DNA from: Billgrantia desiderata
GTDB taxonomy: Bacteria; Pseudomonadota; Gammaproteobacteria; Pseudomonadales; Halomonadaceae
Length of the DNA: 64,000 nucleotides
Reading direction: 5' to 3'
Assembly: GCA_011742915.1 (NCBI GenBank)
Contig: JAAQTN010000020.1
Span: 1 to 64,000 of the forward strand
Under the pieces are notes generated by a model that was given only the letters and a program-made list of their open reading frames with translations, did not search any database and was not told where the DNA came from. This document shows, in pieces, positions 54,339-62,907 of this stretch. How positions within the stretch are numbered: the stretch's first letter is position 1; each line of letters begins with the position of its first letter. The translations under genes and the position numbers were made by a program.

Positions 54339-55760
54339 GTGCTGCTCAAACGCGAATATGGCCAGGAGCACCCCTACTGGCCACTGGGACCCTTCAAGGT
54401 CCGCCTGCCTTTCATCCATTTCCCCTGGGCCATCCCGGAAACCATCCAGGCCATGGTGATGTTCGTCATCTCCCTGGGGATGATCCCGCTGCTCGAACAG
54501 TACCTGGGCGTGCCCTACGAGGTGGGCCTGGCCTTCGTCGTGGTGTGTGGTATCGGTTTCATCCTGCCACCGCTGCTGGGGGTGCCGTTCATCGCCGGGT
54601 GGATCACACCCGCGATCCCGGTGGTGTTGCTGTTCATCGGCCAGTACGAGCCGGGGCCCGAGGCCATCCGGGCGATGGTGGCGCTGCAGCTGATGGTGAC
54701 GGCGATCTTCCTGTTCATGGCCGTGACGCGGCTGGGTAGCAAGCTGGTCAACAACGTGCCGGCATCGATCAAGGCGGGCATTCTTCTCGGCGCGGGCATT
54801 GCCGCCATCAGCGGCGAGATCGTCGAGGGCGGGAGGCTCTACAACACCCCGATCTCGCTCGGTATCGGCGGGCTGATCACCCTCTACGTGCTGTTCTCGC
54901 TCTCCTTCCGTGACCTGGCCGAGAAGTACCGCTGGGCGCGCAACATCGTCGCCTTCGGCATGGTGCCGGGCATGCTGATCACCATGGCCATTGGCTGGGG
55001 TGTCGGTGAGTACTCGATGCCGACGGTGGAGTGGGGACTGGCCGTGCCCGATTTCGCCGGCATCTGGGCCTACCTGCCGTTCTCCATCGGCGCGCCGCCC
55101 ATCGAGCTGATGGTGGCGGCGATTCCCACCGCCATCATTGCCTACATCATCGCCTTCGGCGACATCGTGGTGGGTCAGACCCTGCTCAAGCGCGTCGATC
55201 ATCTGCGTCCCGACGAAAAGATCGAGGTCAACGTCGACCGCGTGCACCTGATCACCGGTATCCGCAACCTGATGCACTCGCTGCTGGCGCCCTATCCGGG
55301 GCTGGCCGGGCCGCTGTTCACCGGCGGCATGGCCACCGTGACCGAGCGTTACCGCTACGGGCGCAAGGCGATGGACACCATCTACTCCGGCACCGGTGTG
55401 TTCTGGATCGTCGGCTTTTTCGCTCTGTTCCTGCTGCCGCTGGTGACCTTCTTCCGCCCGGTGCTGCCCATTGCGCTGTCGATCACGCTGCTGATCACCG
55501 GCTACCTGTGCATCGCCGTGGCGGTGGAGCAGATCAAGAACGCCACCGCCATGGGCGTGGCGGGCATCATGGGCGTGGTGCTGGCCACCCACGGCGCGGC
55601 CTGGGGCCTGGGCATCGGCCTGATCCTCTACTTCCTGATCGAGCATCGTGCCCGCGGTGCGCGCGAGGCCGAGGAGCAGGAGCCGATTGCGGTGGAGGAT
55701 GACATGGTGGTGGAGCGCGACGAGGAGGAGGCCGTGCGGCCCGAACCCGCCACGCGCTGA
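54339..55760 (+). CDS. NCS2/SulP-like membrane permease, substrate unknown
   Basis: A 473-residue polytopic protein with about 12-14 hydrophobic segments. The arrangement, the FGDIVVGQTLL segment near 275-285 and the C-terminal PVLPIALSITLLITGYLC region resemble NCS2 (xanthine/uracil) and SulP-type permeases, but I cannot assign a substrate. A charged, Glu-rich tail of about 35 residues ends the protein. The GTG start (MLLKREYGQ) has TGAGG seven bases upstream. It is followed by a strong terminator hairpin. Confidence 0.65.
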   Translation: MLLKREYGQEHPYWPLGPFKVRLPFIHFPWAIPETIQAMVMFVISLGMIPLLEQYLGVPYEVGLAFVVVCGIGFILPPLLGVPFIAGWITPAIPVVLLFIGQYEPGPEAIRAMVALQLMVTAIFLFMAVTRLGSKLVNNVPASIKAGILLGAGIAAISGEIVEGGRLYNTPISLGIGGLITLYVLFSLSFRDLAEKYRWARNIVAFGMVPGMLITMAIGWGVGEYSMPTVEWGLAVPDFAGIWAYLPFSIGAPPIELMVAAIPTAIIAYIIAFGDIVVGQTLLKRVDHLRPDEKIEVNVDRVHLITGIRNLMHSLLAPYPGLAGPLFTGGMATVTERYRYGRKAMDTIYSGTGVFWIVGFFALFLLPLVTFFRPVLPIALSITLLITGYLCIAVAVEQIKNATAMGVAGIMGVVLATHGAAWGLGIGLILYFLIEHRARGAREAEEQEPIAVEDDMVVERDEEEAVRPEPATR

Positions 55761-55781
55761 AGATGCCACTGCCATGCAATG

Positions 55782-55809
55782 CGGGCCGACGCCGAGGCGT
55801 CGGCCCGCT
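55782..55809. terminator. Strong hairpin between convergent genes
   Basis: A perfect 13-base stem, GCGGGCCGACGCC with GGCGTCGGCCCGC and a two-base centre, lies in the 78-base gap between the rightward permease gene and the leftward nadE fusion gene. No long T-tract is seen on either strand, but the position and strength fit a bidirectional terminator. Confidence 0.65.
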
Positions 55810-55838
55810 GCGTTACAGAGACCGAGGCGCGCTGGAAC

Positions 55839-57179
55839 TCAGTCAGGCGCGATGGGCAACCGGCGCTTGTGTGCGGTGCGCCGGTAGGTGGTGAGGATGG
55901 TCTCGTAAGCCTGTTCTGACACTTCCCGATTTTCCAGGAAGTCGTCGATCTCCTCGTAGCTGACGCCGAGGGCCACCTCGTCGAGCTTCTGCGGTGCCAG
56001 CGACTCGAGATCGGCGGTGGGGGCCTTGTTCACCAGCGCTGCGGGGGCCCCCAGCTGCTGGCCGAGCAGGCGCACCTGGCGTTTGCTCAGCCCGGTCAGG
56101 GGCGCCACGTCGCAGGCCCCGTCACCGTACTTGGTGAAGAAGCCCATCAGCGCCTCGGCGGCCTGGTCGGTGCCGATGACCAGGCCGCCGCGGGCGCCGG
56201 CCACGGCGTACTGGGCCACCATGCGCTGGCGCGCCTTGATATTGCCGAGCACGAAGTCGCGCTGGTGGGCGTCCTTGAACGTCAGCCCGCCGTTTTCCAG
56301 CGCTTCCAGCAGCGCATCGCTGGCGTCCTGGATGTTCACGTCGAGCACTTCGTCGGGCTGGATGAAGGCCAACGCAGCGTTGGCGTCGTCGGCATCCTGT
56401 TGCACGCCGTAGGGCAGACGCATGGCCACGAAAGTGGCCTGCTCGCCCTGCTCGCGGCGCTGCTCCACGGCGAGCTGCGCCAGGCGCCCCGCCACGGTGG
56501 AGTCGACCCCGCCGCTGATGCCCAGCACCAGCGTGGTCTGGCCGCTCTCCTGCATGACCCGGCACAGGAAGTCGCGCCGCCGCTCGATCTCATGCCGGAC
56601 ATCGATGTCGCTGCGGGCTTGCAGCTGCACGCCGACGGCGCGCTGTACGGCCCGGCGCGAGCGCGTCTCTTCCTGGCTCTGCGTCGTGCTCTCGAGGCAC
56701 AGCTGATGGTAGTGGGGCAGGCGCTCCAGGGCGTAGTGGGCCGCGGCCAGGCGCACCTCGTTGCGGGTGCCGTCGAAGCGTCGCGTCTCGCAGTAGTGGT
56801 GGTGATCGCCATCGTGACGGAAGGCCCAGGCGAAGCAGACGGTGCCGATCGGCGTATCGTCGTCGCCGGGGTTGGGGCCGGCGATGCCGGTGTTGGCCAG
56901 CGCCACGTCGGCATCGTTGTTGTTCAGCGCGCCGGCGGCCATTTCGCTGGCCACGGCTTCGCTGGTCAGGCCGTAGCGCTCGATGGTGTCGAAGCTGACG
57001 CCCAGGTAGCGGTTCTTCGACTGGGGCGAATAGACGCCGAGACCGCAGTCGATGCTCTGGCCGCTGCCTGGCACTCTGGCCAGTTCCGAGACGATCAGTC
57101 CGGCGGTGCATGACTCGGCGGTGGCAAGCTTCAGTTCGTTGTCGATCAGATAGTCCGTGATCCTGTCCAGCAGCTCCAT
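55839..57179 (-). CDS. nadE: Fused NMN deamidase (PncC/CinA-C) and NAD synthetase (NadE)
   Basis: A 446-residue two-domain protein. Residues about 1-165 are a CinA C-terminal/PncC domain (AESCTAG at 21-27 with catalytic Ser23, TGIAGP at 97-102) that converts NMN to nicotinate mononucleotide and ammonia. Residues about 175-446 are an ammonia-dependent NAD synthetase (SGGVDS at 222-227, GTDQAAEALMGF at 336-347, NKAPTADL) that makes NAD from nicotinate adenine dinucleotide. No glutaminase domain is fused. The start MELLDRITDY has GGAGGAGAGG upstream; a much longer open frame before it is not protein-like. Divergent from a glutaminase gene. Confidence 0.9.
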   Translation of the reverse strand: MELLDRITDYLIDNELKLATAESCTAGLIVSELARVPGSGQSIDCGLGVYSPQSKNRYLGVSFDTIERYGLTSEAVASEMAAGALNNNDADVALANTGIAGPNPGDDDTPIGTVCFAWAFRHDGDHHHYCETRRFDGTRNEVRLAAAHYALERLPHYHQLCLESTTQSQEETRSRRAVQRAVGVQLQARSDIDVRHEIERRRDFLCRVMQESGQTTLVLGISGGVDSTVAGRLAQLAVEQRREQGEQATFVAMRLPYGVQQDADDANAALAFIQPDEVLDVNIQDASDALLEALENGGLTFKDAHQRDFVLGNIKARQRMVAQYAVAGARGGLVIGTDQAAEALMGFFTKYGDGACDVAPLTGLSKRQVRLLGQQLGAPAALVNKAPTADLESLAPQKLDEVALGVSYEEIDDFLENREVSEQAYETILTTYRRTAHKRRLPIAPD

Positions 57180-57194
57180 TGCCTCTCCTCCTGA

Positions 57195-57230
57195 TGGCCG
57201 ACTAGCCTTCCCTAAGCTAGGCCAATTTTT
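57195..57230 (+). promoter_or_regulatory. Inverted repeat with T-run in divergent nadE/glsA gap
   Basis: TGGCC and CTAGC pair with GCTAG and GGCCA around the loop CTTCCCTAA, followed by ATTTTT. On the plus strand this looks like a small attenuator before the glutaminase gene; alternatively it is an operator for both divergent genes. The 119-base gap must hold both promoters. Confidence 0.35.
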
Positions 57231-57298
57231 CACTCGTCGCGTGCTGATCGAGGGCAGCGCCATTCGACAAACGATCCGATCGGACAGGGAGTCGTGAC

Positions 57299-58231
57299 AT
57301 GGAGCGTATCGACAAGGCAAAGGTCGCCTTCTTGCAGGAAGTCGTGGAGCGGGAGCGTGAGTATCGCCACGAGAGCGAAATGGCGTCTTTTGGCGAGAGC
57401 GGCGAGGAAGACCAAGAGCTGGTCGGCATCGCCTTGATGGGCGCCGAAGGTGACGTTGCCCAGGCGGGCAGCGCCGAGCAGCGCTTTCCCCTCGAGAGCG
57501 TGTCCAAGGCGCTGACGCTTGCCCTGGCGCTGGAGGACGTGGGCGCCGAGGCGCTGTTCGCGCGGGTCGGCATGGAACCCTCGGGCGATCCCTACCACTC
57601 CATCGCAACGCTCGAAGAGGGCGAGATGGGCATTCCCTCCAACCCCATGATCAATGCCGGTGCCATCGTCACCACGGCGATGATACGTGGTCGGGACGGG
57701 AAGGATCGCTTCGAGCGGCTACGCGATTTCTTTCGTCGGCTCTCCGCTAACCCCGAGCTGGATTACAACCGCGCCATGTTCGAGGCCGAGGACCAGGATC
57801 TCAACCGGGCGCTGTTCTACTACATGCGCAGCCACGACGTGCTGGTGGGCAGCGAGGAGGATCTGCTGGTGCCCTATCTCAAGCAGACCTCCATCGAAAT
57901 GAACTGTCGCGAGCTGTCGCGTATCGCCGCGGTACTGGCCAATAGGGGGTGTGACCCGGTGAGCGGGGAGCGTTTGATCGGCGAGGAGACGGTGCGCATC
58001 GTGCTGACGCTGATGTTCACCACCGGCATGTACGACCAATCGGGCAGATATGCCGTGGAGGTCGGCATGCCTTCGAAGAGCGGCGTTTCCGGTGCCATCC
58101 TGGCGGTGGCACCCGGGCGCTTGGGCTGCGGCGTGATCGGCCCAGCGCTCAACGAGCACGGCAACAGCGTGGCCGGGCTGCGCCTGCTCGAGGCGCTGTC
58201 GAACCGCTGGCGGCTGGGCGCGTTTGCCTGA
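57299..58231 (+). CDS. glsA: Glutaminase
   Basis: A 310-residue serine-dependent beta-lactamase-fold glutaminase that hydrolyses glutamine to glutamate and ammonia. The catalytic SVSK is at 67-70, with NPMINAGAI near 113-121 and the conserved EMNCRELSRIAAVLANRG segment. The ATG start has GGGAG about 8-12 bases upstream. It is divergent from the fused ammonia-dependent NAD synthetase, which raises the possibility that it supplies ammonia to it. It converges on the glycerophosphodiesterase gene. Confidence 0.93.
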   Translation: MERIDKAKVAFLQEVVEREREYRHESEMASFGESGEEDQELVGIALMGAEGDVAQAGSAEQRFPLESVSKALTLALALEDVGAEALFARVGMEPSGDPYHSIATLEEGEMGIPSNPMINAGAIVTTAMIRGRDGKDRFERLRDFFRRLSANPELDYNRAMFEAEDQDLNRALFYYMRSHDVLVGSEEDLLVPYLKQTSIEMNCRELSRIAAVLANRGCDPVSGERLIGEETVRIVLTLMFTTGMYDQSGRYAVEVGMPSKSGVSGAILAVAPGRLGCGVIGPALNEHGNSVAGLRLLEALSNRWRLGAFA

Positions 58232-58250
58232 GCCTACGGCCCGTTACCGC

Positions 58251-59027
58251 TCAGGGCTGGGTGAGAGCGGGCGGCGGGGCGATGCCTTCGAACAGGGCCG
58301 GGTCGTCGCTGATGGCGCTGTCCACCCCCCACGCCCAGCGATTGGCGAAGGCCGCCGGGTCGTTGGGGGTGTAGCACAGCAGTCGGTAGCCGGCGGCCTT
58401 GATCTCCCGGGCCCGCTTGGCGGTGAGGCGAGTCCAGTCGGTATGGATGCTGAAGGCCTCCAGCGCCTCGCAGCGCGACTGCCACTTCGTGGGCACGCTC
58501 TCGCTGAGCACGCCGATGGGCAACAGCGAGGCGTCGGCGATGGCGCGAGCCTGACGCAGGGCGGGTTGATCGAAGGAGGAGACGATCAGCCGCTCTGGCG
58601 GCAGCGCCTCGAGCAGGCGCGGTATCACCGCTTCGGCCAGCTCGGTACCGCTGCGCCGGCTGGTCACCTTGAGTTCCATGTTGACGCCCATGTCCAGCTC
58701 TACCAGCAGGTCGAGCATCTCGCGTAGAGTGGCCATGCGCTGGCCGCGAAAGCCGTCGCCGAACCAGCCGCCGACGTCCAGCTTGCGCACCGCGGCCAGA
58801 TCCAGCGAGGCGAGCCTGCCGTGGCCGTCGGAACAGCGCTTGAGCGTGGCGTCATGCCAGATCACCGGGGTGCCGTCACCGAGCAATTGCACGTCGAGCT
58901 CCACCCATGAAAAGCCGGCATCGTGGGCGGCGCGCACCGCTGCCAGGGTGTTTTCCGGGGCATGGGCGGACAGCCCGCGATGGGCGATCAGTCGGGGCAG
59001 GGCGATGGCGGGGTGCGGTGAAGTCAT
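58251..59027 (-). CDS. ugpQ: Glycerophosphodiester phosphodiesterase
   Basis: A 258-residue cytoplasmic GDPD enzyme that releases glycerol 3-phosphate from deacylated phospholipids. The motif IAHRGLSAHAPENT contains the catalytic His16-Arg17, and WVELDVQLLGDG and WHDATLKR hold the metal and second catalytic residues. No signal peptide, so UgpQ-like rather than periplasmic GlpQ. GGAG lies seven bases before the start. Its product feeds glpD of the glycerol operon. Confidence 0.9.
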   Translation of the reverse strand: MTSPHPAIALPRLIAHRGLSAHAPENTLAAVRAAHDAGFSWVELDVQLLGDGTPVIWHDATLKRCSDGHGRLASLDLAAVRKLDVGGWFGDGFRGQRMATLREMLDLLVELDMGVNMELKVTSRRSGTELAEAVIPRLLEALPPERLIVSSFDQPALRQARAIADASLLPIGVLSESVPTKWQSRCEALEAFSIHTDWTRLTAKRAREIKAAGYRLLCYTPNDPAAFANRWAWGVDSAISDDPALFEGIAPPPALTQP

Positions 59028-59162
59028 GCATGAGCTCCAATCGAAGGGTCCAGGCAAATCTATCGTGTGTCGATGACAGGATAGCGACCCGCTCGGGGCA
59101 CGCGTGGTATCGGGCGCGACTATGCTAGTCTTGCGCCTTTGGATAAAGCAATGAGGCAAGGC

Positions 59163-59723
59163 ATGAAGGTGATGACCCCCGAGCGTGACGAGCAGCGCGA
59201 CGCTTGGCTCGCGCGGCTGTGCGCCGATGTCTATGGTAGGGAAGCGGGGCTGTCGCCGTTGGTCACTTTCACCGGGACGCGACAGGTGCTGTTCGCTCAG
59301 GAGGCCGCCAGGCTGTGGGCGCTGGTGGACGAGCAGGGCCGGCCGGGCGCTCTGGCACTCCTGACGCTCGACGTGTCGGGCAGCGACATGATTCTTTGGC
59401 ACCATGCCTCGCCCGGCGGCGACCGCGAGAGCGTGCGTCGCTTGATTCGTGAACTGGTGCAGAAGGCGCCGCTGCGCGTCGATGCGGCGAACCAGGAAGA
59501 AGAAGGCTTCTACCGCCGCTGTGGTATCAATCGCTGGTTCGCGGCCCCGGGCGGCCGGCGTGTCGGGCTCTCCCCGCATCATTCGGCACGCGGCGTGAGC
59601 GAGCTGGAGCCACCGCTGGGCTTCGATGAGGAGGCGATTTTGCGCCACTTCAAGCATGACGCTCACTTCTTCGAGCAGGAGAAAGCGCGCTTCGTCGAAC
59701 GCCTGGCCGCATTTCCCGGGTAG
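59163..59723 (+). CDS. Hypothetical protein (possibly GNAT-like)
   Basis: A 186-residue protein I do not recognise. It has an alternating strand/helix pattern with RQVLFAQEAARLWALVD near 38-54 and FYRRCGINRWFA near 122-133, which recalls the end of a GNAT acetyltransferase, but the acetyl-CoA loop is not clear. No signal or membrane segments. The start at MKVMTPER follows GAGGCAAGG; an ATG four codons earlier is possible. The quinone oxidoreductase gene follows after about 94 bases. Confidence 0.6.
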   Translation: MKVMTPERDEQRDAWLARLCADVYGREAGLSPLVTFTGTRQVLFAQEAARLWALVDEQGRPGALALLTLDVSGSDMILWHHASPGGDRESVRRLIRELVQKAPLRVDAANQEEEGFYRRCGINRWFAAPGGRRVGLSPHHSARGVSELEPPLGFDEEAILRHFKHDAHFFEQEKARFVERLAAFPG

Positions 59724-59817
59724 GGGAGCGGTCTGTTGCCATCACCCCCTTGACCCCATGCGCGCATGGCGGTTGGATGAAGCACACCTATCGTTAGCCG
59801 ACAAAGGAAAATACCCC

Positions 59818-60795
59818 ATGGCAAAGCGAATTCAGTTCTCTCGCACCGGCGGTTCCGAAGTGCTCGAATACATCGACGTGACGCCGGCCGATCCGGCACC
59901 CGGTGAAGTGCGGGTCAGGAACGAGGCGATCGGGCTCAACTTCATCGACATCTATTTCCGCACCGGTCTCTATCCCGCGCCCGGCCTGCCGTCGGGGCTG
60001 GGCACCGAGGGCGCCGGTGTGGTCGATGCCGTGGGCGAGGGGGTGAGCCACCTGAAGGCGGGCGACCGGGTCGCCTATGCTCAGGGGCCGCTGGGCGCCT
60101 ACGCCGAGTATCATGTGCTGCCGGCGGACAAGGTGGTGACGCTGCCCGATGACGTCGACGCCGAGACCGCCGCCGCCAGCATGCTCAAGGGCCTCACCGT
60201 GCAGTACCTGCTGCGCCAGACCGCTCCGCTCAAGGGCGGCGAGACGATCCTGTGGCATGCCGCTGCCGGCGGGGTGGGCTCGATTGCCTGCCAGTGGGCC
60301 AAGGCTCTTGGGGTCAAGCTGATCGGCACCGTCAGCTCGGAAGAGAAGGCAAACCTGGCCAAGGCCAACGGCGCCTGGGAGACCATCGACTACACCCGCG
60401 AGAACGTCGTGGAGCGGGTGCGCGAACTCACCGACGGCGCGATGTGCGACGTGGTCTACGACTCGGTGGGCAAGGACACCTGGATCACCTCGCTGGACTG
60501 TCTCAAGCCGCGTTCGCTGATGGTCAGCTTCGGCAACGCTTCCGGGGCGGTGGAAGGCGTCAATCTGGGCATTCTCAATCAGAAGGGCTCGCTGTTCGTC
60601 ACCCGTCCCAGCCTCAACGGCTACGCCGACACCCGCGAGCGGCTGGAGGCGATGTGCCGCGACCTGTTCGACATGCTGAGCAGCGGCAAGGTCAAGGTCG
60701 ACATCGGCCAGCGCTACTCCCTGGCCGAGGCCGGCAAGGCCCAGGACGCCCTGGCCAGCCGCCAGACCACCGGCTCCACCATCCTGCTGCCGTAA
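59818..60795 (+). CDS. qorA: NADPH:quinone oxidoreductase
   Basis: A 325-residue zinc-less medium-chain dehydrogenase of the QorA type that reduces quinones with NADPH. GLNFIDIYFRTGLYP near 40-54 and the nucleotide motif AAAGGVGSIACQWAKALG near 144-161 are diagnostic. Zinc ligands are absent, as expected. The start MAKRIQFSR matches the family; AAAGGAAA lies about eight bases upstream. A hairpin terminator separates it from the convergent RpiR gene. Confidence 0.92.
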   Translation: MAKRIQFSRTGGSEVLEYIDVTPADPAPGEVRVRNEAIGLNFIDIYFRTGLYPAPGLPSGLGTEGAGVVDAVGEGVSHLKAGDRVAYAQGPLGAYAEYHVLPADKVVTLPDDVDAETAAASMLKGLTVQYLLRQTAPLKGGETILWHAAAGGVGSIACQWAKALGVKLIGTVSSEEKANLAKANGAWETIDYTRENVVERVRELTDGAMCDVVYDSVGKDTWITSLDCLKPRSLMVSFGNASGAVEGVNLGILNQKGSLFVTRPSLNGYADTRERLEAMCRDLFDMLSSGKVKVDIGQRYSLAEAGKAQDALASRQTTGSTILLP

Positions 60796-60821
60796 AAAGC
60801 AGAAGCTGAGACTTACCTATC

Positions 60822-60850
60822 CGACGCCCGCCTCATTCGAGGCGGGAGTC
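60822..60850. terminator. Hairpin between convergent qorA and RpiR genes
   Basis: CGACGCCCGCCTC pairs with GAGGCGGGAGTCG around an ATTC loop with one mismatch. It is in the 84-base convergent gap and probably ends both transcripts; the T-run after it is weak. Confidence 0.6.
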
Positions 60851-60879
60851 GTCGTTGGCGGCCTCGGGAACGAGGGAAG

Positions 60880-61806
60880 TCATTCGTTGCTGACGTAGGC
60901 GCCCATCTCGCGCATGCGCGATTCGAAGCTTGCCACATTGTCGACCAGGCTGTCGGGGCCGTAGGCGACGCACTCGGCGAGCAGCACCTCGATCAGGGTG
61001 ATGGCGGAGAGAATCGAGGGAAAGAAGTGCGGCGTGGCGTTGGCCACGGTGAAGGTGATGGCCGCGCCGGGCACCAGCGGCGAGCGCAGGGTATCGGTGA
61101 TGACGATGGGCTTGACGCCCGCCGCGCGGGCGATCTCCAGGGCGCGCACGGTCTCGGCGCAGTAGGGTTCGAAACCGAAGGCGACCACCACGTCGCTCTC
61201 GCCGAAGGGGGCCAGCTCGGTCAGCAGGCCGCCCTCCTGGCCGCGAATGAGCTGGACGTTGGGCATGGCGATGCGGCCGACGTAGGCGAAGTGATAGGCG
61301 CAGGCGAAGGTATCGCGAAAGCCCACCACGGCGATCTTCTCGGCGGCGAGCAGCATCATGGCGGCGTCCCGCACGCGGGCCTGATTGTCGGCGGTGAACA
61401 GACGGCCGATATTGTCGAAGGCGGCATCGCCGACATCGAGAAACACCTGGTCGTCGGTCTGGCTGGCCAGGTTGCGCAGGTCGCTGGCGCGGCCCGAGAG
61501 CTCCACCGGCCCGGCCTGCACGGCCGATTGAAACACTTCGCGAAATTGTTCGTAGCTGTCGAAGCCGAGGCGCTTGGCCAGGCGCACCAGGGTCGAGGAG
61601 GTGACCCGGGCGGCACCGGCCGACTTGCGGATCGACTGAAAGGCGATCTCCACCGGATGCTCCAGCACGTAGCCGGCGGCAAGCTTCAGCTGCGGGCTGA
61701 GCTCGGGATAGGCGGCGGCCAACTGCTGGTTCACGGCGTCCAGCCCGGTGGGCGGGCATGCCTGTTCCGGAGTGGTGTCAGCGCTCTGTGTCTCTCGTTC
61801 CAGCAC
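60880..61806 (-). CDS. RpiR-family transcriptional regulator
   Basis: A 308-residue regulator with an N-terminal helix-turn-helix (about 20-95, IRKSAGAARVTSSTLVRLAK) and a C-terminal SIS sugar-isomerase-type domain (about 130-280, IAVVGFRDTFACAYHFAYVG, VVVAFGFEPYC), which binds a phosphorylated or CoA-type ligand. The GTG start is supported by GAGGAGA just upstream; the in-frame ATG 36 codons earlier lies in poorly conserved sequence. It is divergent from an enoyl-CoA hydratase/acyl-CoA synthetase operon and probably controls it. Confidence 0.88.
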   Translation of the reverse strand: MLERETQSADTTPEQACPPTGLDAVNQQLAAAYPELSPQLKLAAGYVLEHPVEIAFQSIRKSAGAARVTSSTLVRLAKRLGFDSYEQFREVFQSAVQAGPVELSGRASDLRNLASQTDDQVFLDVGDAAFDNIGRLFTADNQARVRDAAMMLLAAEKIAVVGFRDTFACAYHFAYVGRIAMPNVQLIRGQEGGLLTELAPFGESDVVVAFGFEPYCAETVRALEIARAAGVKPIVITDTLRSPLVPGAAITFTVANATPHFFPSILSAITLIEVLLAECVAYGPDSLVDNVASFESRMREMGAYVSNE

Positions 61807-61897
61807 GGCTGTCTCCTCGGTCAGGGGGCCGGGGCCCGGCTCATGGAAGCCGACGGGAAGGGAGGCGCATTGTAACGCATGGCATCCGTCAAGTAAT

Positions 61898-62018
61898 GAC
61901 ACATTTGTTCCCACTTTCTTTTTTTGGCGTCACGCTCGTGTTGACGGCGTGCGGTTCCTTGTCTAGCATGCGCATAAAACAAATGTGACATGAAATGTTT
62001 TATAACGTCACGTTTGTT
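61898..62018. promoter_or_regulatory. Divergent promoter with repeated operator-like sites
   Basis: The AT-rich gap between the RpiR gene and the enoyl-CoA hydratase gene carries three copies of GTCACATTTGTT or a close variant: 61898-61909 (forward), 61978-61989 (reverse) and 62007-62018 (forward). The last two face each other around a TATAAC stretch and form an imperfect palindrome. They are candidate binding sites for the adjacent RpiR regulator. Confidence 0.5.
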
Positions 62019-62094
62019 TCTATATGGCACTTAACGTGTCATTCGTTATCGCCACGTCAGTCAACCATTACGTCGAGAGAGTGCCGTCACGCTC

Positions 62095-62889
62095 ATGAGC
62101 GCCACCAGCCCCGAAACCCTCATCGTCGACCGCCGCGGGGCGGTCATGGAAATCCGCTTCAACCGGCCGCATCGCCTCAATGCGGTGGTCGAGGCGTTCT
62201 ACAGCGAGCTGCTCGCCGCCCTGGCAGAGGCCGAGCGCGATCCTGAGGTGCGCTGCGTGATCCTCACCGGCGAGGGGCGGGCCTTCTGCGTCGGTGCCGA
62301 CATGAAGGAGCATGGCAGCGCCCAGCGCACGCTGTTCCAGCGTCGCCGTTACCTGCAACTTGGTAACGACGTGTGCGAAGCGATCCTGCGTCATCCCAAG
62401 CCGGTCATTGCCGCCGTCAACGGCTACGCCCTGGGCGCCGGTGCCGAAATGGCGGTGGCCTGCGACTTCATCGTCATGGCCGAGGAGGCGCAGATCGGCT
62501 TCCCCGAAACCAGCATCGGTACCTGTGTCGGTGGCGGCGTCTCCAAGCTTCTGCCACAGCTGGTGGGGCTGAACATGGCGCGTCAGCTGCTCTATACCGG
62601 GCGGCGCATCGACGGTCGCGAGGCGGCTCGCATCGGCCTGGCCACCTCGAGCCACCCCGCCGATGCCATGCCGGCCGAGGCGCAGGCACTGGCCGAGAGC
62701 CTGGCCAGGCAGGCGCCGGTATCGATCGCCATGCTCAAGCGGCTGGTCAACCAGGGCAGCGACACCGGACTCGACAGTCAGCTGCAGCAGGAGCTGGACG
62801 CGGTCTTCACCTGCTCGACCACGGCCGACTGGCAGGAGGGAGTCGACGCCTTCGCCGAGAAGCGTACCCCCCAGTTCAAGGGCCATTGA
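62095..62889 (+). CDS. Enoyl-CoA hydratase/isomerase family protein
   Basis: A 264-residue crotonase-fold enzyme. The oxyanion-hole segment GRAFCVGADM and both catalytic-type glutamates (GAGAEMAVACD and GFPETSIG) are present, so a hydratase is likely, though the following loop TCVGGGVSKLLPQ differs from the usual PGAGGTQRL. It precedes an NDP-forming acyl-CoA synthetase by 18 bases, which suggests degradation of a CoA-activated acid; the substrate is unknown. The start MSATSPETL is the first ATG after the divergent promoter. Confidence 0.87.
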   Translation: MSATSPETLIVDRRGAVMEIRFNRPHRLNAVVEAFYSELLAALAEAERDPEVRCVILTGEGRAFCVGADMKEHGSAQRTLFQRRRYLQLGNDVCEAILRHPKPVIAAVNGYALGAGAEMAVACDFIVMAEEAQIGFPETSIGTCVGGGVSKLLPQLVGLNMARQLLYTGRRIDGREAARIGLATSSHPADAMPAEAQALAESLARQAPVSIAMLKRLVNQGSDTGLDSQLQQELDAVFTCSTTADWQEGVDAFAEKRTPQFKGH

Positions 62890-62907
62890 GACTCAAGGAT
62901 GCGAGAC

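Noticed and set aside
54273-55775. 500-codon minus-strand open frame opposite the permease
   Set aside because: It mirrors the membrane protein frame and is rich in His, Gln and Arg, as expected of an antisense shadow.
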